This document shows, one piece after another, positions 29,422 to 37,514 of a DNA stretch of 64,000 bases. The position numbers were made by a program, and so were the translations under genes. Under the pieces are notes generated by a model. It did no database searches and had not been told where the DNA came from. It worked only from the letters and a program-made list of their open reading frames with translations. The DNA lies in the NCBI GenBank assembly GCA_963841995.1, contig CAWJEX010000007.1, positions 1 through 64,000 of the forward strand. The letters are read 5' to 3'. Source of the stretch: DATDPM01 sp963841995. Its GTDB lineage: Bacteria > Pseudomonadota > Alphaproteobacteria > DATDPM01. The stretch's first letter is position 1; each line of letters begins with the position of its first letter.

Positions 29422-31062
29422 TTGGACGTGGCTCTGTTAGGCAACCTGATTCGGAAATGGTTTCCTCGTCACTTGGCCGAAAAGTCTGAGACTTCCCGTG
29501 ACGGCAACGCTATTAACGCGTTCCACGCGGCTGCTCGGAAAAAATCGCTTATTTCATTTCCTCTTCCTGATACCGCAGCGTTCGATCGATTCACCGATCG
29601 ATTGCAAACTTTGCTGTCAGCGCAAAAGACTCTTCCTTACGGCCAGATCAACGTCATCGGCCTCGACAAGCTGCGCGACAAGCTCGGGAACCGTTGGCCA
29701 AAGATCAAGGATAAGATCCACACCGCCGCCAACAAAATCATTCGCAGCCATATGACGGCAACCGACGTCTTCGTCCAATACGCCGAGTGCGAATATCTCA
29801 TCGTCTTCGGCACCATACCGTCGGAGGTGGCGCGGCTCAAATGCGTCAGGATCGCCGAAGAGATCTGCGCCTACTGCCTCGGCAGTCCCGATACCGCCGC
29901 CGTCAAGGTGAAAACAGCGGTCGGCCGCGTCGACGATCAGCTGTTGTTCGAAGAGATGAAAGGCCCCGACGTGCTCCATGATCTCGCCGGCGCTGCACAG
30001 AGGGTCGACACTGACGGTGCCGAAGAGAAAACTGTTGCAGCGCGTACATCGCCGGTCGTTAGCCCAACCCCGCTTCGGGTTCGCCAACACCGGACCGCTG
30101 AAACGCCGCCGGCGAGCTCTGCAGCGCCAAAACTTCCGCCGAAGCCGGCAGTTGAGACGCATAGGCATCATAGTTTTCCAAAAGCCTCGCCGCCGCCGCC
30201 GACCGATCACGATTTGTGGGAGATCGTCGATAATTTGCCGACCTTCGACGGCGCCGGGCGCGGTGCGGGGGCGGTCTTGTCATTCGCCTATCGCCCGATT
30301 TGGGATCTGAAGAGCAAATTGGTTTCGACGTATCAGTGCCTTCCGGTCCGGTTATTCCCCGGATACGGGCGGCGCTACGGTTACAACGTGCTGGATACCT
30401 CTTCTGATCCCTATGCGATCGCCCGTCTCGATCTTGAAACGTTCAAAGAAGCCCTGTGCATGCTCGACGAGCTACAGCGCAATCGCTTTCAGGTTTTTAT
30501 CAGCGTCGCCATTCACTTTGAAACCGTAACGACCCCGAAATTCCGCGACGTATTCATGGAGATCGGGCGTCGGGTCCCGGCCCGGATGCGTCAATTCGTG
30601 GTCTTTGACTTGGTCCACCTGCCGGACGGCGTTCCACAAATGCGCTTGGCGGAATTCGTCACCGCACTGGTTCCGTTCGGAAGCGCCGTGCTTGCCCGCG
30701 TCGCGCTGCCGTGCAAATCGCTGGCGAAATACGACAAAATCGGCCTGCATGCGATCGGCATCGATCTGCGCGGCGACAAAACCCCTGAGGTTGACTTGAT
30801 TCCGAGAATCAACCAATTCGTCGCCGAAGCCGAGCGCCATAAGCTGTGGACCTATGTGCGGTCGCTGCGCAGCTCAAGCTTGGTCTTGGCCGCCAATACT
30901 GCGGGGGTGCGATACGTGGAGGGCGATCGGATTGGGCCATTGGTCGAGGTGCCAATGCACATCCATAAATATGCTTGGGAGGACCTGTGGCGAGATGCCG
31001 GTATCGGCGCTCCTCAGCTTGAATCCTCCAAAATCGGGGGGTTTTCTACAAAAGTTAGATAA
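29422..31062 (+). CDS. Large protein with degenerate GGDEF-like and EAL-like regions, unknown function
   Basis: 546 residues. The N-terminal region (about 55-185) looks like a worn GGDEF fold (YGQINVIGLDKLRDKL, DVFVQYAECEYLIVFG) without a GG(D/E)EF signature. A Pro/Ala/Ser-rich linker (205-275) follows. The C-terminal region (about 285-525) resembles an EAL fold (SFAYRPIWDLKS, ARLDLETFKEAL, IGIDLRG, VLAANTAGVRYVEGDRIG) but lacks the EAL metal ligands. It may sense or scaffold rather than make or cleave c-di-GMP; that is inference. Starts near 29422 (TTG) or 29428 (GTG). It stands opposite the two-component cluster and 150 bases before the pqqA-like gene. Confidence 0.65.
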   Translation: MDVALLGNLIRKWFPRHLAEKSETSRDGNAINAFHAAARKKSLISFPLPDTAAFDRFTDRLQTLLSAQKTLPYGQINVIGLDKLRDKLGNRWPKIKDKIHTAANKIIRSHMTATDVFVQYAECEYLIVFGTIPSEVARLKCVRIAEEICAYCLGSPDTAAVKVKTAVGRVDDQLLFEEMKGPDVLHDLAGAAQRVDTDGAEEKTVAARTSPVVSPTPLRVRQHRTAETPPASSAAPKLPPKPAVETHRHHSFPKASPPPPTDHDLWEIVDNLPTFDGAGRGAGAVLSFAYRPIWDLKSKLVSTYQCLPVRLFPGYGRRYGYNVLDTSSDPYAIARLDLETFKEALCMLDELQRNRFQVFISVAIHFETVTTPKFRDVFMEIGRRVPARMRQFVVFDLVHLPDGVPQMRLAEFVTALVPFGSAVLARVALPCKSLAKYDKIGLHAIGIDLRGDKTPEVDLIPRINQFVAEAERHKLWTYVRSLRSSSLVLAANTAGVRYVEGDRIGPLVEVPMHIHKYAWEDLWRDAGIGAPQLESSKIGGFSTKVR

Positions 31063-31126
31063 CTCAATTACTTACTGTGAACGTGCGGGCGAAATCGAAG
31101 GCTTCTGCCAATTCCGAAGCTGAACG

Positions 31127-31166
31127 CCAGATGAACGGGTTCCTCAGAAGTCAGTTCAGCGTCTGG
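31127..31166 (+). promoter_or_regulatory. Possible hairpin in the leader of the pqqA-like gene
   Basis: CCAGA and GAAC on the left (31127-31136) pair with GTTC and TCTGG on the right (31154-31166), separated by a one-versus-four base bulge and a 17-base loop. It ends about 35 bases before the ribosome site of the pqqA-like gene. No known riboswitch is recognised; it may be coincidental. Confidence 0.3.
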
Positions 31167-31212
31167 GGTTCATATTGCCACCATCGTTTAACCCCATTTG
31201 AAGGAGCTCACC

Positions 31213-31290
31213 ATGGCTTGGACAACCCCGAAGATCGTTGAAATCTGCGTCGGCCTCGAGATCAACAGCTACGCCTGCGCCGAAGTCTAA
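31213..31290 (+). CDS. pqqA: PqqA-like peptide precursor (25 residues)
   Basis: PqqA is the ribosomally made peptide whose Glu and Tyr are cross-linked to build the redox cofactor PQQ. The 25-codon frame reads MAWTTPKIVEICVGLEINSY then ACAEV. It matches PqqA in the leading W-x-x-P, the EICVG block seen in methylotroph PqqA, and the Glu and Tyr spaced by three residues (E16, Y20). AAGGAG lies 6 bases before the ATG and a perfect terminator starts 31 bases after the stop, so it is probably a single-gene transcript. No pqqB, C, D or E is near. It could be a spare copy for a locus elsewhere or a precursor for a related modified peptide. Confidence 0.82.
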   Translation: MAWTTPKIVEICVGLEINSYACAEV

Positions 31291-31321
31291 TCCGAGATTT
31301 CTGTCGACAGAGAATTCGGAA

Positions 31322-31354
31322 AAAACGGGCGGGACCCAAGGTCCCGCCCGTTTT
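31322..31354 (+). terminator. Strong rho-independent terminator after the pqqA-like gene
   Basis: A perfect 15-bp inverted repeat, AAAACGGGCGGGACC and GGTCCCGCCCGTTTT, around a CAA loop, ending in TTTT. The flanking A and T runs mean it may act in both orientations, though the neighbour on the right is transcribed leftward and ends 90 bases away. Confidence 0.88.
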
Positions 31355-31445
31355 GTATTAGCGGCGGAGCTCAGTTTTCGAGAATCCCCTCCGCTCGTAT
31401 TTTTTCTTAAAAATTGCCCGTTCCGAGTGATCGCTGCGCGCCCGC

Positions 31446-31838
31446 TCAAGCCCGCTGCCGGTGCGGCGCTTCTTGCCCCAAGCACTCACGCACGGCCGCC
31501 AAGAAATTCAACACCGGCGTCGGTTTGACGAGGAACGCATCGCAGCCGGCCTCTTCGCACCGCTTGCGCACTTCGGGCGTTGCCACCGCGGTGACGACGA
31601 TGACCGCAGTACGAGCAAGATTCGGATGGCGGCGGACCTGGCGGACGACTTCAAGACCGGAAACCAAAGGCAAACGGATATCGGTGACGACGAGATCCGG
31701 CTCGTTTTCGACGGCAAGGCGCAAGGCCTCAAGTCCGTTCCGCGCCGAAATGACGAGCATTCCCGCCTGTTCCAGCAACAATCGATAGAGGCGCATGCTG
31801 GCCTCATCGTCGTCCACGATCAGCGCGGTTGTCGTCAC
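31446..31838 (-). CDS. Single-domain response regulator
   Basis: 130-residue receiver: ALIVDDDEASMRLYRLLLEQ, phosphoacceptor Asp in LVVTDIRLPLVSGLEVVRQ, switch VIVVTAVAT and Lys in AFLVKPTPVLNF. No output domain. It resembles the other orphan receivers in this stretch and may be phosphorylated by one of the kinases at 24.7-28.5 kb, but there is no kinase next to it. It converges on the pqqA-like gene's terminator. Confidence 0.85.
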   Translation of the reverse strand: MTTTALIVDDDEASMRLYRLLLEQAGMLVISARNGLEALRLAVENEPDLVVTDIRLPLVSGLEVVRQVRRHPNLARTAVIVVTAVATPEVRKRCEEAGCDAFLVKPTPVLNFLAAVRECLGQEAPHRQRA

Positions 31839-31984
31839 CTTGCGGCGATCCCCATCGATCGGGTTGCGGGCGCGTTCTTATTGCACTTCAATGCCGGCAA
31901 CGGCAGCTTCGAAGCGACCGCAGCCTAGGCCAGAATCATCCGCCCGCCAACGGTCGTTTATCGGACTTAGCCTCGGAGGAATTC

Positions 31985-32377
31985 GTGACTTTCGATTTTA
32001 TTTATGTCACCGCCGCATCGCCCGAACAGGCGCATGAAATCGGCCGCAAGCTTGTCGAAGAGCGGCTCGCGGCGTGCGTCAATATTTTCGAAGCGATGAA
32101 GTCGTATTATTGGTGGCAGGGACGACTCGAACAGGCAAACGAAGCCGTGTTAGTCGCCAAGACGCGAAGCAATCTCGTTCCAGCCGTCATCAAACGCGTC
32201 AAGGCGCTGCACAGCTACAGCTGTCCCTGCGTGGTTGCGCTGAGAGTGGGGAAGGGGAATCCGGATTTTCTCGAGTGGATCGACGCTGAAACCAAACGCG
32301 TTGCTGCCGTTCGAAAATCGGTGCCGCGGATAAAACGGGCCGGGCGCTTCGGATCGAGACGGTCCGGGCGAAAGTAA
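31985..32377 (+). CDS. cutA: Divalent-cation tolerance protein CutA
   Basis: Small trimeric protein linked to copper tolerance and, by structure, related to PII signal proteins. The 130-residue product, from GTG 31985, reads FDFIYVTAASPEQAHEIG, RLAACVNIF, SYYWWQGRLEQANEAVLVAKT and HSYSCPCVVALRV. These cover the CutA core. The tail after AVRKSVP is basic (RAGRFGSRRSGRK) and longer than usual. GGAGGAA upstream supports the GTG start. Confidence 0.92.
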   Translation: MTFDFIYVTAASPEQAHEIGRKLVEERLAACVNIFEAMKSYYWWQGRLEQANEAVLVAKTRSNLVPAVIKRVKALHSYSCPCVVALRVGKGNPDFLEWIDAETKRVAAVRKSVPRIKRAGRFGSRRSGRK

Positions 32378-32391
32378 TCGGGCGCCGCGTC

Positions 32392-32589
32392 TTATTGCCG
32401 GTCTGATTGCCGGTTTGATTGCCGGTTCGACGTGTTACGGCGTTTCAACTGATCCATCACCCATTGGCGGTAGGCAGGATCGTAGACGACGCGATCGAGA
32501 TCGATCTCGATTTCGTCCGCCGAGGAATTGTAGGGTTCCGGCGGATAAGGAACCCGCTTCATTTCCGGCATGTGCGCTGGGATCTCCAT
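32392..32589 (-). CDS. Small hypothetical protein with a C-terminal SNRQ repeat
   Basis: A 65-residue frame from ATG 32589 encodes an acidic and proline-rich start (MEIPAHMPEMKRVPYPPEP) followed by SSADEIEIDLDRVVYDPAYR and WVMDQLKRRN, then a tail repeating N-R-Q. AGGGAG lies about 10 bases before the ATG. The DLDRVVYDPAYRQWVMDQL segment looks like a real short helix-containing domain, but I do not recognise a family. A longer frame to 32697 exists and has no support. Confidence 0.55.
   Translation of the reverse strand: MEIPAHMPEMKRVPYPPEPYNSSADEIEIDLDRVVYDPAYRQWVMDQLKRRNTSNRQSNRQSDRQ
32394..32429. repeat. Three tandem copies of a 12-bp unit
   Basis: Units ATTGCCGGTCTG, ATTGCCGGTTTG and ATTGCCGGTTCG follow one another. 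On the minus strand they encode the repeating C-terminal tail of the small protein at 32392-32589, so unit number could vary without a frame change. Confidence 0.8.
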
Positions 32590-32783
32590 GGGGGCCCAAC
32601 TCCCTCTTGTTGTTGATATAACGAGTATCTCTCCATTGCGGCTTCGGATGGGCCTAATTATGGCAAAAGCATGATTTCGCGATGCCGCAGCTGTCATGAA
32701 AGTGTCACGGCGGCGCCTCGAAAACCCGGCGCACTACTATATTACCGCACACCGATCGAATTGATTGTTATCGCTTTCAGCGG

Positions 32784-32812
32784 TTGACCTCGCGAATTTC
32801 CGTGGCATACTG
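32784..32812 (+). promoter_or_regulatory. Likely sigma-70 promoter for rplM-rpsI
   Basis: TTGACC at 32784-32789, a 17-base spacer, then ATACTG at 32807-32812, about 80 bases before the rplM start. The -35 is one base from consensus; the -10 is moderate. Placement in front of a ribosomal protein operon supports it. Confidence 0.5.
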
Positions 32813-32893
32813 CGCCGCCTTTCGGTGGCGGCTCCCGCCGCCCCGAGAGGGCAGTGATGTCCCAGTTACGCGATTGTGATGAAGACCCTCGCC

Positions 32894-33358
32894 ATGAAAA
32901 CTGTTTCAATCAAGCCGTCCGAAGTCGAAAAGAAGTGGGTGTTGATTGACGCCGATGGGCTGGTGCTCGGCCGGCTGGCCTCGATCATCGCGATGCGGCT
33001 GCGCGGCAAGCACAAAACCAGCTTCACGCCCCATGTGGATTGCGGCGACAACGTGATCGTCGTCAATGCCGCAAAAGTGCATCTGACCGGCAAGAAGCTC
33101 ACCGATAAGGTTTATGAGTGGCACACCGGGTATCCCGGCGGCATAAAATCTCGGACCGCGGGCAGCATTTTGGGTAGCAAGCATCCCGAGCGCGTGGTCA
33201 TGAAAGCGGTGGAGCGGATGATTCCCCGCGGTCCCTTGGGCCGTGCCCAGATGGGCAATCTTCGCGTTTATGGCGGAACGGATCATCCTCATGGCGCACA
33301 AAATCCGGAGGCGCTCGATGTCGGGGCGATGAATCCGAAGAACAAGAGGGTTGCCTGA
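32894..33358 (+). CDS. rplM: Large ribosomal subunit protein uL13
   Basis: 154 residues. It opens MKTVSIKPSEVEKKWVLID and holds LGRLASIIAMRLRGKHK, CGDNVIVVNAAKVHLTGKK and YGGTDHPHGAQNPEAL, the family's conserved blocks. The start at 32894 aligns with usual L13 N-termini; in-frame starts at 32876 and 32879 would add six or five residues. rpsI follows after 2 bases, the standard pair. Confidence 0.95.
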   Translation: MKTVSIKPSEVEKKWVLIDADGLVLGRLASIIAMRLRGKHKTSFTPHVDCGDNVIVVNAAKVHLTGKKLTDKVYEWHTGYPGGIKSRTAGSILGSKHPERVVMKAVERMIPRGPLGRAQMGNLRVYGGTDHPHGAQNPEALDVGAMNPKNKRVA

Positions 33359-33360
33359 GC

Positions 33361-33843
33361 ATGGCGGAACAACACATGACGCTTGCCGATCTTCAGCCGA
33401 AAACGCCGGGTGCCGTTCCGCTGGAGACCGAAAAACGCGAGCCGCAAATCGATGCGCAGGGGCGCTCCTATGCGACCGGCAAGCGCAAGAACGCGGTGGC
33501 CCGCGTCTGGCTGAAGCGTGGAACGGGAAAGATCACGGTAAACGGGCGCGACATCGAAGTCTATTTCGCGCGGCCGGTCCTGCGCATGCTGATCAATCAG
33601 CCGTTTCAGGCGGCCAACCGGGCCTCGCAATACGACATATTTTGCACGGTGAGCGGCGGTGGGCTTTCCGGCCAAGCGGGTGCTGTGCGCCACGGCATCA
33701 GCAAGGCGCTGTCCTATTTTGAGCCGGATTTGCACAAGACGCTGAAGACCGGTGGATTCCTGACCCGCGACGCGCGCGTGGTCGAGCGCAAGAAATACGG
33801 CCGCGCCAAGGCCCGCCGTAGCTTCCAGTTCTCCAAGCGTTGA
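33361..33843 (+). CDS. rpsI: Small ribosomal subunit protein uS9
   Basis: 160 residues. After an alphaproteobacterial N-terminal extension, the core has SYATGKRKNAVARVWLKRG, GKITVNGRDIEVYF, and the C-terminal decoding-centre tail KARRSFQFSKR. Coupled to rplM and followed by a terminator. Confidence 0.96.
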   Translation: MAEQHMTLADLQPKTPGAVPLETEKREPQIDAQGRSYATGKRKNAVARVWLKRGTGKITVNGRDIEVYFARPVLRMLINQPFQAANRASQYDIFCTVSGGGLSGQAGAVRHGISKALSYFEPDLHKTLKTGGFLTRDARVVERKKYGRAKARRSFQFSKR

Positions 33844-33866
33844 TGTAAGGGCGCATCACGTAACGA

Positions 33867-33896
33867 AAAAAAGGGCGCCCTGGGGCGTCCTTTTTT
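33867..33896 (+). terminator. Rho-independent terminator after rpsI
   Basis: Stem AAAAAAGGGCGCC with GGCGTCCTTTTTT (one G-U pair) around CTGG, ending in a run of six T. It starts 24 bases after the rpsI stop and separates it from argC. Confidence 0.82.
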
Positions 33897-33942
33897 GTTG
33901 ATGCGCCATTGATTTGCCAACCTCTATCCTTATTCTGGACCG

Positions 33943-35019
33943 ATGAAGATGGCGAAAGCGGCGACGAAAAAAAGAGCATCGAACACCATCGAAGCCGGCG
34001 TCATCGGCGCCAGCGGCTATACCGGCGCCGAGCTGGTTCGCCTTCTCGCCCGCCACCCGGGGGTCGCACTCAAAGCACTGACGGCAGAGCGCAACGCCGG
34101 CAAGCCGCTGCAATCGGTGTTTCCCCATTTTGCCGATCTCGATTTGCCGGATCTCGTAGCTCTTCCGGATGCGCGCCTCGATTCCCTCGACGTGGTGTTC
34201 TGCTGCCTGCCTCATGGCACGACGCAGGAAGTGATTGCGGCTCTCCCGAAGGGTCTGAAAGTCGTCGATCTATCGGCCGATTTCCGGCTGCGGGACGAAG
34301 CCCTGTATGCACAATGGTACGGCCATGCCCATAAGGCGCCGAAGCTTCAGAAGAAAGCGGTCTACGGCCTCACCGAATTCGCCCGGGGAAAAATCGCAAA
34401 CGCCACCCTCGTCGCCAATCCCGGCTGCTATCCCACCGCGTCCTTGCTGCCGCTTGTTCCCTTGCTCGAAGCCAGTCGAATTTCCCCGGAAAACATCGTC
34501 ATCGATGCAAAATCGGGGGTGAGCGGGGCGGGGCGCGCCGCCAAAGAGACATTTTTATTCGCCGAGGTTTCCGAAGGCGTTCACGCCTATGGAGTGGCAA
34601 ACCATCGCCATGCGCCGGAAATCGAACAAAGTCTGTCGGACGCGGCGGGCCGCCCCATCACCGTCAGCTTCACGCCCCATCTGGTGCCAATGAATCGGGG
34701 CATCCTGGCGACTATTTACGTGCAAATGGCCCGTGGTGTCACCGCACAGGACTTGCGCGAGACCCTGGAAGACCGTTTTCTAGAGGAACCCTTCGTGACG
34801 GTTGTCGCCGAAGGCGAAACGCCGGCGACCCGGCATGTCCGCGGTTCCAATCAATGCCATATCGGTGTCTTCGCCGATCGCGTCCCGGGCCGCGCCATTT
34901 TGATATCGGCCCTCGACAATCTGGTCAAAGGCGCCTCCGGCCAAGCGGTGCAAAACATGAATTTGATGTTCGGGCATGCCGAAACGGCCGGGCTCGAACA
35001 GGAGCCGCTGTTTCCATGA
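33943..35019 (+). CDS. argC: N-acetyl-gamma-glutamyl-phosphate reductase
   Basis: NADPH-dependent reductase of arginine synthesis that makes N-acetylglutamate semialdehyde. The 358-residue product has a nucleotide-binding start after a short basic extension (AGVIGASGYTGAELVRLL), CLPHGTTQEV, the catalytic Cys in ANPGCYPTASLL and the His in ANHRHAPEI. Long-form type (about 350 residues). The stop overlaps the next gene's start (ATGATGG). Confidence 0.95.
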   Translation: MKMAKAATKKRASNTIEAGVIGASGYTGAELVRLLARHPGVALKALTAERNAGKPLQSVFPHFADLDLPDLVALPDARLDSLDVVFCCLPHGTTQEVIAALPKGLKVVDLSADFRLRDEALYAQWYGHAHKAPKLQKKAVYGLTEFARGKIANATLVANPGCYPTASLLPLVPLLEASRISPENIVIDAKSGVSGAGRAAKETFLFAEVSEGVHAYGVANHRHAPEIEQSLSDAAGRPITVSFTPHLVPMNRGILATIYVQMARGVTAQDLRETLEDRFLEEPFVTVVAEGETPATRHVRGSNQCHIGVFADRVPGRAILISALDNLVKGASGQAVQNMNLMFGHAETAGLEQEPLFP

Positions 35020-35567
35020 TGGCCGGCGGCAATGCAAGCAAGACCGGCGGGCTCGTTGTCCGTTATCGCAATCACGTACCGCAGATCGCCGCCGACGTTT
35101 ATCTGGCCCCCGGTGCTGTCGTCATCGGCAATACCGTGATCGGCGCCGGGAGCAGCATTTGGTTCAACGCGGTGGTCCGCGGCGACGTCAATGAAATCCG
35201 GATCGGCGAGCGCACCAATCTCCAAGACGGCGGGATCATTCACGTGACCACCGATGGGCTTGGCACCTATATCGGCAATGACGTCACCGTTGGGCACAAG
35301 GCCATCTTGCACGCCTGCACGGTGGAAGACGGCTGTCTCATTGGGATGGGGGCCATCATCATGGACGGCGCGATGATCGAAAGCGGCGGTATGGTCGCGG
35401 CCGGCGCCCTCGTCACCTTCAATAAGCGGATCCGGTCGCGGGAGCTGTGGGGCGGCAGCCCGGCGCGTTTTCTGCGAAAGGTGACGGATGACGAGTTTGC
35501 CCAGATCGCCCAGGCGGCGAAGACTTACGCCCGCCTGGCGCAGGAATACCGGGGCGCGGCGACCTAG
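35016..35567 (+). CDS. Gamma-carbonic-anhydrase family hexapeptide-repeat protein
   Basis: 183-residue left-handed beta-helix protein. It has the trimer and metal-site pattern VVRGDVNEIRIGERTNLQD, then HVTT, TVGHKAILHACTVEDGCLIGMGA and GSPARFLRKV. The three zinc-site histidines (in IIHVTT, TVGHKA and LHACT) are all present, so catalysis is possible; many relatives lack activity. Start at 35016 or 35019 overlaps the argC stop. Paired with argC, as in other alphaproteobacteria. Confidence 0.9.
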   Translation: MMAGGNASKTGGLVVRYRNHVPQIAADVYLAPGAVVIGNTVIGAGSSIWFNAVVRGDVNEIRIGERTNLQDGGIIHVTTDGLGTYIGNDVTVGHKAILHACTVEDGCLIGMGAIIMDGAMIESGGMVAAGALVTFNKRIRSRELWGGSPARFLRKVTDDEFAQIAQAAKTYARLAQEYRGAAT

Positions 35568-35574
35568 GGCCGGT

Positions 35575-37371
35575 TCAGCAGGATTTAACTTTCACATAAG
35601 CGCCGGGAGCGTCTTCGATCGGCTTGAACTTGTCGCTACCCGGTTGCCGCGCCGCTTGCTTCGGCCCGCCGAAACCCGCCAGCCATTTTGACCAATCCGG
35701 CCACCATGATCCCGGTGTTTGCTCGGCGTTTTCGCACCAATCGTCCGGGCTCTTCGGCAATTTGTCGTTGGTCCAAAAATTGTATTTATTCGCCGAAGGC
35801 GGATTGACGACGCCGGCGATATGGCCCGAGGCGGTCAGTACGAAGCGGATCGGCCCGGACATCAATTGGGTCGCGGTGTAGGTCGATTTCCACGGCGCGA
35901 TATGGTCTTCGCGGGTGGACAGGAAATAGGCCGGCTGTTCGATCTTGCGGACGTCGATCGGCACCTTGTCCAGAACAATACCCCCCGGCTCGATCAGCTT
36001 GTTCTCCTGATACATTTTGCGGAGATAGAAGCTGTGCATGGCCGCCGGCATGCGCGTCGAATCACCGTTCCAATAGAGCAGGTCGAAGGGGAAGGGATCT
36101 TTGCCGAGGAGGTAATTATTGACCACGAACGACCAGATCAGGTCGTTGGCTCGCAGCAGGTTGAAGGTCGAGGCCATGTCGGAGCCTTCGAGATAGCCTT
36201 TCTCCTTCATCTTTTCTTCGAGCACATTCAGCTGCTCTTCGTCGATGAAGACTGAAAGCTCGCCGGATTCCGCAAAATCGACCATGGTGGTGAGGAAGGT
36301 GGCGCTGGCGATCCGCTCGTCGCGCTTGGCCGCCATATAGGCAAGGGTCGCGGCCAGCAGCGTCCCGCCCAGGCAATAGCCGACGGCGTTGATCTTTTCT
36401 TCGCCGGTCATCTTTTCGATGACATTGAGCGCGGTGAGGGGTCCGAGCTTCATGTAACTTTCGAAGGTCTCTTGGGCCAGCGTCTCGTCCGGATTGACCC
36501 AGGAGATGACGAACACGCTGTGACCCTGCTCGATCGTCCAGCGGATGAGCGAATTCTTCTCCCGCATGTCGAGGATGTAATACTTGTTGATCCAAGGCGG
36601 CACGATCAGGAGCGGCCGCTCATACACCTCCTTGGTCGTCGGGGTGTACTGGATCAGCTGCATGAGTTTGTTCTGATAGATGACCTTGCCTGGCGTGGTG
36701 GCGAGATTCTCGCCGACGTGGAACGCCGTGGGATCGGTCATCTTGATCTTCAGCCGGCCTTCGCCACGTTCGAGATCGGTCAGCAAATTGTCCAAACCCT
36801 TGACCAAATTTTCCCCGCCGCTTTCGATAGTTGCGCGAAGAACTTCAGGATTTGTCAGAACAAAATTGCTGGGCGACATCGCGTCGACGAACTGCCGCGT
36901 ATAGAAATCCACTTTTTTAGCGGTTTTGTCGTCGAGTCCCTCGACGTCGCGGACAGTCGATTGCAGCCACCGGGAGCTGAGTAAATAAGATTGTTTAATA
37001 AAATCGAATAACGTATTGTCTTCCCATGCTGAATCTTTGAACCGGCGATCGGAATCACCGGCCGTGACCACCGGTTCTGTCGGCTCTCCCATCATCCGGC
37101 GCGCCGTGGTCTGCCACAGGTTCATGTAGTCTTCCCACAGCGATATTTGGGCGCGCACGATCTGCGCCGGATCGCTCATCATCCGGGCGGTCAGTTCCAT
37201 AAAAGCGTTGCCGATGTTCAGCGGATCGAGATTGGTAAAGGCACCGTTTCCGGCCTGCCGTTCCAAAAAGTTCGAAACGATTCGCTGAGTGCGCTCGGCA
37301 ATGGTCGCCATCGCTTTGGAAATCTCCACGGATTTGGGAGTTTCGGTGTCCCGCCCATGTTGATCGTTCAT
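35575..37371 (-). CDS. phaC: Class I poly(3-hydroxyalkanoate) synthase
   Basis: Polymerises 3-hydroxyacyl-CoA into storage polyester at the granule surface. The 598-residue protein from ATG 37371 (AAAGGATC site upstream) has VPPWINKYYILDMREKNSL, the lipase-like box with the catalytic Cys in NAVGYCLGGTLLAATLA, the Asp in STREDHIAPW and the His in GHIAGVVNPP, completing the Cys-Asp-His set. Length about 600 fits class I, which works without PhaE or PhaR. No phaA, phaB or phasin is adjacent. Convergent with the carbonic-anhydrase gene. Confidence 0.95.
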   Translation of the reverse strand: MNDQHGRDTETPKSVEISKAMATIAERTQRIVSNFLERQAGNGAFTNLDPLNIGNAFMELTARMMSDPAQIVRAQISLWEDYMNLWQTTARRMMGEPTEPVVTAGDSDRRFKDSAWEDNTLFDFIKQSYLLSSRWLQSTVRDVEGLDDKTAKKVDFYTRQFVDAMSPSNFVLTNPEVLRATIESGGENLVKGLDNLLTDLERGEGRLKIKMTDPTAFHVGENLATTPGKVIYQNKLMQLIQYTPTTKEVYERPLLIVPPWINKYYILDMREKNSLIRWTIEQGHSVFVISWVNPDETLAQETFESYMKLGPLTALNVIEKMTGEEKINAVGYCLGGTLLAATLAYMAAKRDERIASATFLTTMVDFAESGELSVFIDEEQLNVLEEKMKEKGYLEGSDMASTFNLLRANDLIWSFVVNNYLLGKDPFPFDLLYWNGDSTRMPAAMHSFYLRKMYQENKLIEPGGIVLDKVPIDVRKIEQPAYFLSTREDHIAPWKSTYTATQLMSGPIRFVLTASGHIAGVVNPPSANKYNFWTNDKLPKSPDDWCENAEQTPGSWWPDWSKWLAGFGGPKQAARQPGSDKFKPIEDAPGAYVKVKSC

Positions 37372-37514
37372 GGTGTGATCCTTTATGATCGTCACCGGCC
37401 GCGGGCACCAAAGGGAGCCTGCAGAGGGGGCAGACCGGCTGACACTTGGGCTCCGCCCACCGATCTCTTACACGATGAAAGGGCCTGTATCATCGAAAAA
37501 GGACAAGCAGGCGG

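Noticed and set aside
32394..32429. CRISPR array
   Set aside because: The repeat unit is 12 bp with no spacers and only three copies.
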